64,000 nt of DNA from Gammaproteobacteria bacterium. GTDB lineage: Bacteria; Pseudomonadota; Gammaproteobacteria; Pseudomonadales; Azotimanducaceae. The stretch spans positions 209,777 through 273,776 of the forward strand of contig NYVG01000015.1 of the NCBI GenBank assembly GCA_002684495.1, given 5' to 3'. Positions 29,148 through 38,167 of the stretch are shown here, piece after piece (position 1 is the first letter of the stretch; the number at the start of each line of letters is the position of its first letter). Below the pieces are notes generated by a model. The model made no database searches. It was not told the origin of the DNA and saw nothing but the letters and a program-made list of their open reading frames with translations. A program made the translations under genes and the position numbers.

Positions 29148-30098
29148 ATGGAAAAATCACTGATCGCTTTAATCACAAGCATCATTGCTGCAATCAGCAT
29201 CACTGGCTGTGAAAGCGGCAACCAAACCGCAAGCACAGCACCAACCCAAAGTGCAGCGCCTATGCAGAGCATGGCCGCGACAACCGAGCCGAGCCAAGTT
29301 AAGCAAGCGCCAGCCTCATCTGATCTGGCGAGCATTCTGGCAGCACAGCCCGAAGCAGTGATCGCGCGCTACCCATCGCGCAATCCTCAGCAGACGCTGG
29401 AATTTTTCGGTATTCAACCGGGCATGACTGTGGTCGAGGCACTGCCAGGCGGTGGCTGGTACAGCAAGTTACTCATTCCCTATCTGGGCAATGAGGGCGA
29501 GCTTGTTGGCGCTAACTACCCGACCGGCATGTATAAGTTATTCGGTTACGACGACGAGCGCTTAGCCAAGCTGGCAAATTGGCCCACAGATTGGCCAGCG
29601 ACCGCGCAAACCTGGGTGGAAGGCAAGGCCGCCCCAGTATCCGGCTTTGTCATGGGCGATCTGGCAGACAGCAAGAAAGGTACTGCGGATGCCGTATTGC
29701 TGATCCGTGCATTACACAATCTCGCCAGGTTTGAAGAGCAACACGGATTTATGAGCCGCGCGCTGCAAGACACTTTTGACGTACTTAAGCCTGGCGGCAT
29801 AGTGGGTATCGTCCAACATGCGGCACCCAGCGATGCCGACGATGCTTGGGCCAACGGCTCTAAAGGCTATCTGAAAAAAACCTTTGTAATTGAACAAATG
29901 CAGGCTGCCGGCTTTGAATACGTTGCTGCAAGCGACATTAACGCCAACCCTCGCGATCTTCCTGGTGCCAATGATGTGGTTTGGCGCTTACCGCCAACTC
30001 TGGCGGGTAGTAAGGATGACGAGGCAAGAGCAGCGGCAATGCGGGCCATTGGCGAGTCCAATCGTATGACCCTCAAGTTCGTAAAACCTGCGATTTGA
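29148..30098 (+). CDS. Lipoprotein of the class I methyltransferase fold (COG4798-like)
   Basis: A 316-residue protein with a lipoprotein-type signal ending in the lipobox ISITGCESGN, then a Ser/Thr/Gln-rich linker and a methyltransferase-like domain (QTLEFFGIQPGMTVVEALPGGGWYSKLLIPYLG; later LIRALHNLARFEEQHG and LKPGGIVGIVQHAAP). Predicted methyltransferases of this family often carry export signals. SAM is not known to occur in the periplasm, so activity there is doubtful. It is monocistronic with a strong terminator after it. A GAGG-type ribosome-binding site precedes the ATG. Confidence 0.82.
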   Translation: MEKSLIALITSIIAAISITGCESGNQTASTAPTQSAAPMQSMAATTEPSQVKQAPASSDLASILAAQPEAVIARYPSRNPQQTLEFFGIQPGMTVVEALPGGGWYSKLLIPYLGNEGELVGANYPTGMYKLFGYDDERLAKLANWPTDWPATAQTWVEGKAAPVSGFVMGDLADSKKGTADAVLLIRALHNLARFEEQHGFMSRALQDTFDVLKPGGIVGIVQHAAPSDADDAWANGSKGYLKKTFVIEQMQAAGFEYVAASDINANPRDLPGANDVVWRLPPTLAGSKDDEARAAAMRAIGESNRMTLKFVKPAI

Positions 30099-30110
30099 GC
30101 GTGTCGATCT

Positions 30111-30131
30111 GGGGCGGGTTCTACCCGCCCC
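30111..30131 (+). terminator. Hairpin after the methyltransferase gene
   Basis: GGGGCGGGT and ACCCGCCCC form a perfect 9-bp GC-rich stem with a TCT loop 13 bp after the stop at 30098. The following TGCTTTTG is only partly T-rich, but the stem strength supports termination before modB. Confidence 0.65.
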
Positions 30132-30196
30132 TGCTTTTGACCCAATCTTGAACTGTTTCAAGACACCGTCAGACCAGAGCACAGGGGTCGAGTAAA

Positions 30197-30868
30197 TTGA
30201 CTGAGCTCAATGCCGTCTGGCTAACCTTACAACTGGCCAGCACCACAACCGTATTACTGCTGCTTGTGGGCGCGCCTCTGGCTTGGTGGCTGGCCCATAG
30301 CCGCAATCCCGCGCGGCCAATTATCGAGGCGCTTACAGCCATGCCACTGGTCATGCCGCCTACGGTTATTGGCTTTTATCTGCTGCTGCTGTTCAGCCCC
30401 AACAGTTGGCTCGGTAATTTTTGGTTCACGCTCACCGGCTCGACCTTGGCTTTTTCATTTTCCGGCCTAGTGCTAGCGTCGATGCTGTATTCCCTACCAT
30501 TCATGGTGCAACCCTTAGTTAATGCCTTTGCCGCAGTGGACGAAGGCCTGCGCGAGGCCGCCGCGACATTGGGAGCAACACCTGCTGACATTTTTCGCAA
30601 GCTAGTGCTACCCCTGAGCAAACGCGGTTTTATTACCGCCTGTGTCCTCAGCTTTGCTCACACGATCGGCGAGTTTGGAATCATTCTGATGGTCGGCGGC
30701 AACATTCCCGGCGAGACCAGAATGATCTCAATTGCCATATATGAACAGGTGGAAACGCTCAACTATGCCCAAGCCCATATTCTCTCCGGCGGCTTGCTTA
30801 CCTTTTCTTTTATCGCCTTGTGCACAGTTTATGTGACCAATGGCCGATCAGCGTTGCGGCTGAACTGA
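30197..30868 (+). CDS. modB: Molybdate ABC transporter permease ModB
   Basis: A 223-residue permease with about five transmembrane segments, starting at TTG. The EAA loop that docks to the ATPase is EGLREAAATLGATPADIFRKLVLPLSKRGFI, and GEFGIILMVGGNIPGETRMISIAIYEQVE is the ModB signature end. It makes the inner-membrane channel for molybdate. Its TGA overlaps the modC ATG (TGATG). modA is not adjacent but sits at 8701-9513. Confidence 0.93.
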   Translation: MTELNAVWLTLQLASTTTVLLLLVGAPLAWWLAHSRNPARPIIEALTAMPLVMPPTVIGFYLLLLFSPNSWLGNFWFTLTGSTLAFSFSGLVLASMLYSLPFMVQPLVNAFAAVDEGLREAAATLGATPADIFRKLVLPLSKRGFITACVLSFAHTIGEFGIILMVGGNIPGETRMISIAIYEQVETLNYAQAHILSGGLLTFSFIALCTVYVTNGRSALRLN

Positions 30869-31929
30869 TGCTCGAAGCAACACTACAACACGGTCAGGGT
30901 AACTTTCAGCTCGATGTCGATATCACGCTAAACAACACTGATGTGTGTGCATTATTCGGTCCCAGTGGCTGTGGTAAAACGACCCTACTCAAGGCCCTTG
31001 CCGGGCTAGTACCAGCCCAAGGGCTGATTCGCTTTCAGGATCAATACTGGCAGAACGATACGGTGTTCTTGCCACCCCACGCGCGCTCGGCGGGGCTGGT
31101 ATTTCAGGACAATCGACTATTCCCACATCTCAATGTTGCTGACAACCTTGCCTTTGCCATGAATCGCGCCCCAGCAGGCAGCATAAATTATGCAGAAGTC
31201 ATCGATACGCTAGGCGTACGAGCATTGTTGTCACGCGCTGTTACCGATTTATCAGGCGGTGAAGCGAAGCGTGTCGCTATTGCTCGCACTTTGTTGAATC
31301 AACCAAAGCTGCTAATGATGGATGAGCCGTTGAATGGCCTAGATCAGCACAGTAAAAGAGAGATTCTCGGCTACCTTGCTACGTTGACCCGACAATTCAA
31401 ACTGCCAACCCTTTATGTCAGCCATGATATCGAGGAAGTAGCCCGTCTCTGCGACCACATGCTTGTTATGGCGTCGGGAAAAGTGACGGACCAGGGCAGT
31501 ACCGTCGCGGTTACTCAACGACTGAATCAGAGTTCGGATGCCAGCACTGGCACACCCATGGGAGCCGTCATAGAAGCTGTTATCAGCAATCACGAACCTG
31601 CTTACTCCTTAACAAGATTGGCGTTAGCCGGGCATACTCTATTCGTGCCAATGCAGGATCAATTTGCTGCCGGCACACGCCTGCGCCTGTTCTTGCCCGC
31701 CCGGGATATTGCAGTGGCAACTAGGCCACCCCAGGGATTGAGTATCCGCAACAGTTTGCCCGGGGTTGTGGAATCACTGCGACCTGACGCCGACAACCGA
31801 GTCAGAGTCGGAATCAGAGTCGCCGACCAACTGTTGTTCGCCCAAGTAACCCGCCATGCGACCGACGCCCTAGCACTGCAGGAGGGTATGGCTGTTTTTG
31901 CGCTGATTAAGAGTGTCGCACTGGCTTAG
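30868..31929 (+). CDS. modC: Molybdate ABC transporter ATP-binding protein ModC
   Basis: A 353-residue ATPase from ATG 30868, overlapping the modB stop; the track start at 30820 lies inside modB. Walker A GPSGCGKTT, signature LSGGEAKRVAIAR, Walker B KLLMMDEPL and the H-loop VSHD are all present. After about residue 235 there is a TOBE/MOP-type molybdate-binding domain (GTPMGAVIEAVI ... GTRLRLFLPARDIAVATRPPQGLSIRNSLPGVVESL). It powers molybdate import and may be feedback-regulated through the MOP domain. It converges with the carotenoid oxygenase gene. Confidence 0.95.
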   Translation: MLEATLQHGQGNFQLDVDITLNNTDVCALFGPSGCGKTTLLKALAGLVPAQGLIRFQDQYWQNDTVFLPPHARSAGLVFQDNRLFPHLNVADNLAFAMNRAPAGSINYAEVIDTLGVRALLSRAVTDLSGGEAKRVAIARTLLNQPKLLMMDEPLNGLDQHSKREILGYLATLTRQFKLPTLYVSHDIEEVARLCDHMLVMASGKVTDQGSTVAVTQRLNQSSDASTGTPMGAVIEAVISNHEPAYSLTRLALAGHTLFVPMQDQFAAGTRLRLFLPARDIAVATRPPQGLSIRNSLPGVVESLRPDADNRVRVGIRVADQLLFAQVTRHATDALALQEGMAVFALIKSVALA

Positions 31930-31944
31930 GCTTCAGCACGTTGG

Positions 31945-33354
31945 TTATTGGGCCTGACGCCAATTGCCATGAAATCCAAACGGTATGCGGTGATCCAAAT
32001 AGGCGGTTGCAAGCGGACCCGCGCTGACATTTTGCGCATCGAGTATTAAAAGACTACTGGCCTGTCTATTTGCATCGAATACATAGGCTAAAACGTAACC
32101 GTCGCCTTCTGCTGCGGACTCAGATTTCGGTACGAATATGGGTTCACTGACTGCACAACCCGCACCCACATCATAAGACTCGATGCTACCGGTATGGTGA
32201 TCCACACGTGCAATCTGGTTAAAACCACCGACCTTGGCAGCGGGCTTGGAGTCAGCCGAAAAATAGCCGTACCGATAGCTCAAGCCGGTACGACGTTCAT
32301 CCAAGCGCGGAAACTCGCACACCACATCATGTAATTGCTCACGGCTGAAATCGTCAGTGCTCCCATCTAAATCGAAAGTCCAGCGGACCAACTTAGCCAA
32401 GGCTTGCTTAGGATCGCCCGGCGAACCATCAGCGAGCGGAAAAAGCGGCGCCTGGGGGTATTCGCAAACATCGCAAATGATTTTATTGCCGTCACTGTGG
32501 GCGTTCATAGGGTGGAATACATAGCACGCATCGCCGACGAACCAACGTATGTCGGCAACGCTGCCCTGGCGTGGCATCACCCCTATATGGGTGGCCTTCT
32601 CCGGCTCCCAAGCATAGGCTGGACCACCCGCCATAGCGCGCTCTAGGGATCCGGTGAGTGGCATGATCGGGAACAAGACATGGTCTTTGGTGATCATAAA
32701 GTCATGCACCATCGCCGCATAGGGTGCTCTAAACGACTCGCTGCGCAACAACTGACCGTCTTTGTCGATCACATTGAACGTCATATGCTCGGAAATTCCG
32801 CCTTTGGCGTTATAGCCGAAGAACAGCATTTCGCCGGTTTCGTGGTCGACCTTAGGGTGCGCCGTCATGGGACCTTGCAACTTACCCGCGTAGTCGTGAG
32901 AACCCACAGACGCTAATGAAATAGGATCGAGTTCAAAAGGCGCATGGCCTTCCTCTAGCGCTAACAGCTTGCCCCCGTGCCATATGATATTGGTATTGGC
33001 AACGCCATCGGTCTCTAGACCGATAACGCTTGGATCCTGATCCATAGGATTAAATGGATCAAATAAAGCGCGACCTGCTTGCCGTTCAAGCTGCCACTTC
33101 TGTGTGCGCACCCAGCGATTTCGATAGCTCACGCAGCCATTTTCAATATGGAACGCATGGACCATGCCATCACCGGCAAACCAATGATAAGAACCACGTG
33201 GCGCAAATTGCGGATTCGGCCCATTACGGTAAAAGCTACCATGCAAATCTTGCGGCACATCACCGACCACTACCAAGTCATGAACATCACATTCCATCTG
33301 TATCGGCGCAAAGCCGCCGCTGAGATTGGGATGGTTGGGAAAAGGCTGGGCCAT
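31945..33354 (-). CDS. Carotenoid-cleavage/RPE65-family oxygenase
   Basis: A 469-residue beta-propeller non-heme iron oxygenase. GSFYRNGPNPQF and HWFAGDGMVHAFHIENG are family signatures. The four iron His residues are likely those in MTAHPKVDHETG, MVHDFMITKDH, YVFHPMNAHSDG and the C-terminal FGFHGNW. Family members cleave carotenoids, apocarotenoids or stilbene-type lignin dimers at a C=C bond. No carotenoid-synthesis gene is in the window, so a lignostilbene-type role is equally possible. It follows xthA on the minus strand by 46 bp, with an AGGAG ribosome-binding site. Confidence 0.9.
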   Translation of the reverse strand: MAQPFPNHPNLSGGFAPIQMECDVHDLVVVGDVPQDLHGSFYRNGPNPQFAPRGSYHWFAGDGMVHAFHIENGCVSYRNRWVRTQKWQLERQAGRALFDPFNPMDQDPSVIGLETDGVANTNIIWHGGKLLALEEGHAPFELDPISLASVGSHDYAGKLQGPMTAHPKVDHETGEMLFFGYNAKGGISEHMTFNVIDKDGQLLRSESFRAPYAAMVHDFMITKDHVLFPIMPLTGSLERAMAGGPAYAWEPEKATHIGVMPRQGSVADIRWFVGDACYVFHPMNAHSDGNKIICDVCEYPQAPLFPLADGSPGDPKQALAKLVRWTFDLDGSTDDFSREQLHDVVCEFPRLDERRTGLSYRYGYFSADSKPAAKVGGFNQIARVDHHTGSIESYDVGAGCAVSEPIFVPKSESAAEGDGYVLAYVFDANRQASSLLILDAQNVSAGPLATAYLDHRIPFGFHGNWRQAQ

Positions 33355-33400
33355 GTCACGACTCCTGTTGATGAATTTGGAGCCGCTATTGAGGCGGGCT

Positions 33401-34171
33401 CTACAACAAGTCTACGCCTACAGGGCAATGATCTGAACCCATGACTTTTGGCCATATAAACGCGTTCTTGACCCTGTGGTTGGCTGTTTTCGACGCAAAT
33501 AAATAATCGATCCGCCAACCAACATTGTCTTTGCGAGCACCGCCGAATTGGCGCCACCAGGTATAGTGCCCCTCTTGATCTGGGAACTTATCGCGGAAGG
33601 TATCGACCCAACCTGCTTGCTCCCAGCGCGTCAATTCCTGCCGTTCTTCCGCAAGAAACCCGCTGGCCTTAACATTGGACTTCGGCCTGGCCAAATCAAT
33701 GGGATGGTGAGCTGTGTTGTAGTCACCCACCACAAATACTGGCCCGGTTTTACGCTTCTGCTCTATTCGATCAAATACCGCTCGATAGAAGTCCATTTTG
33801 TAGGGTACGCGGCTGTTGTCGCGATCTTTGCCACTGCCCTTTGGAAAATATACGCTGGCGACCGTTAAGCGCCCAAACTGCGCGAGCAAAAAACGACCCT
33901 CGTCGTCAAACCGGGGTTCACCCAGAGAACTCTCAATCCGCGTCGGCGGAACGCGACTATAGATCGCCACACCACTGTAGCCTGGGCGTTTTGCCGGTGC
34001 AAAATTAGCATGCCAACCTCTAGGGTTAAGCACTTTGTCAGGGAGTTGTTCAGGAAACGCGCGCACCTCCTGCAGAGCCATAATGTCAATTTTCTGGCGT
34101 TGCAAAACCTGCAAAAACCCTTTTTTTGCGCAAGCACGAAGCCCATTAACATTCCAACTAACTATTCTCAT
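33401..34171 (-). CDS. xthA: Exodeoxyribonuclease III
   Basis: A 256-residue AP-endonuclease of the exonuclease III family, starting at ATG 34171 (MRIVSWNVNGLRAC) with TAAGGA before it. Catalytic motifs are LQEVRAFPEQLP (Glu), YFPKGSGKDRDNSRVPYKMDFY, GDYNTAHHPIDLARP (Asp/Asn) and GSDHCPVGVDLL (Asp-His). It cuts DNA at abasic sites and trims 3' ends in base-excision repair. The length fits XthA/ExoA. It is part of a minus-strand run with the Zn-peptidase upstream. Confidence 0.93.
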   Translation of the reverse strand: MRIVSWNVNGLRACAKKGFLQVLQRQKIDIMALQEVRAFPEQLPDKVLNPRGWHANFAPAKRPGYSGVAIYSRVPPTRIESSLGEPRFDDEGRFLLAQFGRLTVASVYFPKGSGKDRDNSRVPYKMDFYRAVFDRIEQKRKTGPVFVVGDYNTAHHPIDLARPKSNVKASGFLAEERQELTRWEQAGWVDTFRDKFPDQEGHYTWWRQFGGARKDNVGWRIDYLFASKTANHRVKNAFIWPKVMGSDHCPVGVDLL

Positions 34172-34295
34172 TCGATCCTTAACCACCTAGAGCAAAATAG
34201 ACCGCGGTAACATAAACAAGGAAACCCAAATGCCATCCACTTCCCGACGAGCGGTAGCAAATTTACGCCCAACGAACAGCATCACTGGCGGCACT

Positions 34296-34973
34296 TCAAC
34301 GCCGCAATAACACCGCCCAGCGCGCCAAATTTAGTACGTCGGCTAAAGCCGCGGCGACGTAGGTTAGAGCCGCGGCACGTAGTATCCGCACTACCGGTGC
34401 GCGCTGACTGACCGGCAGATAATTACCCGCCGTTAATATTGGCAGAGCCTTGGCAAAACTGGCATCCCACTCAAGCGGCAACGTCACCATATGCAGGAGC
34501 ATACGCCCGAATAATCCGGCCAACCCAAGACCAACCATTACCGAGACAGGCACTGGATGTCGCGTCAGTAAACCGATGATAGGCGCCAACCAAATCGCAG
34601 CCGCACTGAGCCGTGCCGCGCGGTCGGCAAATTTTACAAGGGACGTACGCAGAAGTAAGCGCTTGTCACCCCGATCATGCTGAATCGCATGTCCTACCTC
34701 GTGAGCCGCGATGGCTACGGCAGTTAACGAACGGCCCTGGTGATTCGCTTCGCTAAGACGAACCTTTCGATCGGTGGGATCGTAGTGATCGCCGAGGGCA
34801 GTCACTTCTACCGCAACGCCATCAAGCTTGAACTCTTTGATCAGATGCTGTGCCAGTTCACCCCCTGTACCGGGCATACCTGTCAGATCGTCCGCATAGC
34901 GCCGCATAACCCAACGCACCCAGAGGTTGGGACCAAAGACCAATGCCAATACAAGCACCAACAACCAGATCAA
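34296..34973 (-). CDS. Membrane zinc metallopeptidase, YugP-like
   Basis: A 225-residue membrane protein with an N-terminal helix (MIWLLVLVLALVFGPNLWVRWVMRRYADD), the metallopeptidase motif AAHEVGHAIQHDRGDKR at about residues 90-105 and three further hydrophobic segments. This is the layout of the neutral zinc metallopeptidase family typified by YugP. The His-Glu-x-x-His residues are intact. It probably acts on membrane-proximal proteins; no substrate is known. The 3' end is about 125 bp upstream of xthA. Confidence 0.85.
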   Translation of the reverse strand: MIWLLVLVLALVFGPNLWVRWVMRRYADDLTGMPGTGGELAQHLIKEFKLDGVAVEVTALGDHYDPTDRKVRLSEANHQGRSLTAVAIAAHEVGHAIQHDRGDKRLLLRTSLVKFADRAARLSAAAIWLAPIIGLLTRHPVPVSVMVGLGLAGLFGRMLLHMVTLPLEWDASFAKALPILTAGNYLPVSQRAPVVRILRAAALTYVAAALADVLNLARWAVLLRR

Positions 34974-35022
34974 TCGTCTAACTCATCAAATTATTGCGAT
35001 CAGCGGACTTGTTGCGGAAACA

Positions 35023-35814
35023 TTAATACCCCGAGCTTTCGCGTTGCTTCTCTTGGCCACCGCGGGCCGCTGCCAATTCTTTGGCGGCATTTTTAGTCAT
35101 ATGACCTGAATCGCTGCCTAGGGTTACAAAATTAAAACCCAGCTCTAAGTGTTTTTGTGTGTACTCAATACCGCCGGTATGAATACCAGCGGCCACCCCA
35201 TGTTTTTTGCAAAGGGCAAGTAGACGTTGCACCTCTTGCAGATGCTCTGGTTGGGGTTGATCTCCCATAGCGGGCAAACCCATCGACAACGCTAAATCTG
35301 CCGGGCCTATGTAGACACCATCTAATCCAGGCGTAGTAATGATTTCTTCGGCCTTTTCACGACCCTCCGCCGTTTCAATCATGGCGATACACGCGATCTG
35401 ATTGTTCGCCTCAACTGCATAGCCGCGTCCACCGTAGAGCGCACCGCGAATTGGTCCGAACGATCGGAAACCATCAGGTGGGTAACGACAGGACATGACT
35501 GCTTGCTGGGCCTCTTCGCGGTTATTAACCATGGGCACAATAACCCCGTAGGCGCCGGCATCTAGGGCTTTCATTATTTCGTAGGGTTCATTCCACGGCA
35601 CCCGCACAATAGGTGTGGCATCCGAGGTCGAAATAGCCGGCAACATATTGACCAGATCCGTATAGTCGATAAGTCCGTGCTGCAAGTCGATACACACCCA
35701 ATCGAATCCGAGTTGTGACAGCGACTCTGCCGAGTATGGGTTAGCCAGACTCAGCCAACAGCCAATTGTCTGGGCGTCTGCGCGCCAGGCGCTCAATGCC
35801 TTGTTCTCCCTCAT
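35023..35814 (-). CDS. HpcH/HpaI-family class II aldolase
   Basis: A 263-residue TIM barrel from ATG 35814, preceded by AAGGA; an earlier in-frame ATG at 35829 lacks one. TIGCWLSLANPYSAESLSQLGFDWVCIDLQHGLIDYTDL carries the metal and catalytic His region, VRVPWNEPYEIMKALDAGAYGVIVPMVN the active-site Arg and Pro-rich loop. These metal-dependent aldolases split 4-hydroxy-2-oxoacids into pyruvate plus an aldehyde in aromatic or sugar-acid catabolism. It lies upstream of the Zn-peptidase on the same strand. Confidence 0.88.
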   Translation of the reverse strand: MRENKALSAWRADAQTIGCWLSLANPYSAESLSQLGFDWVCIDLQHGLIDYTDLVNMLPAISTSDATPIVRVPWNEPYEIMKALDAGAYGVIVPMVNNREEAQQAVMSCRYPPDGFRSFGPIRGALYGGRGYAVEANNQIACIAMIETAEGREKAEEIITTPGLDGVYIGPADLALSMGLPAMGDQPQPEHLQEVQRLLALCKKHGVAAGIHTGGIEYTQKHLELGFNFVTLGSDSGHMTKNAAKELAAARGGQEKQRESSGY

Positions 35815-35916
35815 AGCAGTCCTTATCATTTACCTCAACTTGCGCTTAACCATACGTCAATTCGATATTCGTGAGCAGCATTTCTATCGTTTTTTATTGC
35901 GCCAAAAGGAAGACCG

Positions 35917-36237
35917 ATCAACACCTTAAGTGAACAATTCAGCGAACTTGCACGAGCCAGCCGAGAACTTATTAGTTTGCTCGATGAAGCGGACGAAAAG
36001 TATTGGAAATTTATGCTTGAACGCGCCCTGCCGAAGGTTAACGCTCATGAGCTCGCTGGTGCGACCCTCATTCTCGGCTGCTATGGCGGCATGGATACGT
36101 TTTCAGATCTAATCATAGGCAAAGTCTACGAAAGTGGTGAGCCGTTAAAATACCAAAACCTAAACGCTCGGCTTACCCATCTGCGCACTCGAACCTTCGA
36201 GGCGGCGCGGCGGATCGCCGCGCGCCAAGTCTGGTAA
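35917..36237 (+). CDS. Small uncharacterised protein with a doubtful non-AUG start
   Basis: The ORF track begins at TTG 35977 (86 residues), but the same frame is open back to ATC 35917, which has AAAAGGAAG about 5-8 bases upstream, giving INTLSEQFSELARASRELISLLDEADEKYWKFMLERAL and 106 residues. TTG 35977 has no ribosome-binding site. ATC/ATT starts are rare (infC is the known case). The core (YWKFMLERALPK...LILGCYGGMDTFSDLII) loosely resembles small DUF6966-type proteins from memory; I am not sure. It converges with the esterase gene with a 2-bp gap. Confidence 0.55.
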   Translation: MNTLSEQFSELARASRELISLLDEADEKYWKFMLERALPKVNAHELAGATLILGCYGGMDTFSDLIIGKVYESGEPLKYQNLNARLTHLRTRTFEAARRIAARQVW

Positions 36238-36239
36238 CT

Positions 36240-37277
36240 CTAGTCGCCCTTACAAAAACGCGCTATGTCAGCCGCTGTATCGCGAGAAATTTCTGGGCAC
36301 GTCGCCGGAAAAATCTCAGTACCGTGGATGGTGCCCATAACTTGCCGACAGCGCGCTGCTACTCCAGCACCCATTAGCATACGATAAAAGTTAATACCCT
36401 CGTCCCGCAACGGATCGCATTCATTAACACTGATGACTGTTGGTACCAGCCCTTGCACATCGGTTGCAGAGGCAAAACCAGGCCAGGCTAGGGGGTCGCG
36501 CCGCTCATAGGCCTCAATACCGTAGCTAACGCGGCCGTAATTGTTATGTAAATCAAGTAACAGACCATTGTTCTCCTCGGAGGAGGGGTTTTCTGCTAAC
36601 GGCCAATACCCTGCTATGTAGGGGCAAAGAGCATACAGACCCTGGACTAAACTCATCTGGTGCTCTCTGAGAAGGGTCATACCCGTGGCTAAAGTTAAAT
36701 TACCGCCACCACTCTCCCCTGCAATAATAATTTTGTCCGCATCGATGTTCAGGGCCTCGGTTTGCGACACCAGCCATTTTAGACCCGATACACAGTCATT
36801 GAGACCCGCTGGATAGGGCGCCACCTCCGGCACCGAAGAAGGACTTACCGCATTGCGAAAATCGATCATTGCAACAGCCACGCCATTGGCCGCGATCATT
36901 CGACCCCAAGCCTGATAATTGCCGTAGAAGCAGGACATGGTCGCCATGCCACCACCATGAATATAGTAGACACAGGGCACGGGATCGGGGCTTTGCGGAC
37001 GCATAAGGCACAACTTTATCGTGTTGCCGTCTGGCTCCGATACTAACTCGTGATCGCTGATATCTAAGCCAGCACTTGGCGCAATATCTTCGTTATCAGA
37101 CATCGCTAAAAATGCCTGCAAAAATTCCTCTGCTGCACGACCGTCCTCTGAATTTGCAGCAGCCAAAATTTCTTGCCGATTTTGTACATCTGCAGATGGG
37201 CCCAAATCTAGGTTCGCGAATACCGCCTTTATGCGCGGATCAATCCTCGGATCCTCAGCCATGTTTGCCTTACCCAT
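36240..37277 (-). CDS. Alpha/beta hydrolase, hormone-sensitive-lipase-like esterase
   Basis: A 345-residue esterase with the oxyanion motif YYIHGGGMATMSC and nucleophile Ser in IIAGESGGGNLTLATG; the acid (NECDPLRDEG) and His (GTIHGTEIF) follow at expected places. This is the HSL/family IV carboxylesterase layout. It is cytoplasmic and probably splits short-chain esters or lactones. GGGAG lies 6-7 bases before the first ATG (37277), so I keep that start, though ATG 37262 is possible. Divergent from the GST at 37424. Confidence 0.88.
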   Translation of the reverse strand: MGKANMAEDPRIDPRIKAVFANLDLGPSADVQNRQEILAAANSEDGRAAEEFLQAFLAMSDNEDIAPSAGLDISDHELVSEPDGNTIKLCLMRPQSPDPVPCVYYIHGGGMATMSCFYGNYQAWGRMIAANGVAVAMIDFRNAVSPSSVPEVAPYPAGLNDCVSGLKWLVSQTEALNIDADKIIIAGESGGGNLTLATGMTLLREHQMSLVQGLYALCPYIAGYWPLAENPSSEENNGLLLDLHNNYGRVSYGIEAYERRDPLAWPGFASATDVQGLVPTVISVNECDPLRDEGINFYRMLMGAGVAARCRQVMGTIHGTEIFPATCPEISRDTAADIARFCKGD

Positions 37278-37423
37278 GCTTCTCTCCCTAATTTTTTACT
37301 TTGTTGATTGCATTTATCCTTTACCCTAACGTTCACCAACTGCATTGGCTTAAGTTCTTTATATGCTGCCACTACAGCATAGGCGAGCTTTACCGCTTTA
37401 ACAAAACAGCAATGGAGTGGGCG

Positions 37424-38152
37424 ATGGAAATATGGACCGCTGCAACCCCCAACGGCTGGAAAGTCAGCATCATGCTTGAAGAGCTAAAAGAAGCAGGCAT
37501 TGAGCTGCCAGAGGTCGAGATCAAAACTATCAATCTCAGCAAAGGCGAACAATTCACCAAACTCTTCACGCAACATAATCCGAACCAAAAAATCCCTGTA
37601 TTAATCGACGGTGAGCGCAGCATTATGGAAAGTTGCGCAATCTTGCAATACTTAGCCGAGAAGTATCCAACGCCAATGTTGCCAGCAGGCGAAGCACGCT
37701 GGGACATATTGCCTTGGGTGTACTGGCAGGCGGCAAATGTGGGTCCCAACTTCGGCAACAAGTTAAGCTATACCCGCTACATGGACGATGTGCCTGAAGC
37801 ACACAAGCAACACCCGCTGGAGCGCTTTAATAAGGAGGCGTTACGACTTATGGCTGTCCTGGCAAAGCAGCTCGGAGACAATCCATGGATCTGCGGCACC
37901 ACCTTTAGCATTGCTGATATCGCCGTATACCCATGGATGCGGGGTTGGAAGTGGAGCAAGGTCGACATCACTAAGTACCCCACTGTACTGGAGTGGGTGC
38001 AACGGGTCCGCGCAAGGCCCGGGGTCGAGCGCGGCATATCCTACGGCGTTCCAAAAGACGAGATCGACCAGTGGAGTAAAGCCCGCAAGGCACAATACCG
38101 TCGCGGCGGCTCCAGTATCGCTGACAATGCGAAACTAAAAAGCGATCTATAA
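37424..38152 (+). CDS. Glutathione S-transferase, YfcG/Ure2p-like
   Basis: A 242-residue GST from ATG 37424, preceded by GGAG; the track start at 37301 adds 41 residues without family similarity. The N-domain has MEIWTAATPNGWKVSIMLEELKEAG with Thr/Asn replacing Tyr/Ser as in Ure2p-like disulfide-bond reductases, then NPNQKIPVLID and ESCAILQYLAEKY. The C-domain ends with WICGTTFSIADIAVYPWMRGW. Nu-class relatives in E. coli reduce disulfides with glutathione. It converges with a crotonase gene. Confidence 0.88.
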   Translation: MEIWTAATPNGWKVSIMLEELKEAGIELPEVEIKTINLSKGEQFTKLFTQHNPNQKIPVLIDGERSIMESCAILQYLAEKYPTPMLPAGEARWDILPWVYWQAANVGPNFGNKLSYTRYMDDVPEAHKQHPLERFNKEALRLMAVLAKQLGDNPWICGTTFSIADIAVYPWMRGWKWSKVDITKYPTVLEWVQRVRARPGVERGISYGVPKDEIDQWSKARKAQYRRGGSSIADNAKLKSDL

Positions 38153-38167
38153 CTGCAGAATTTGACC

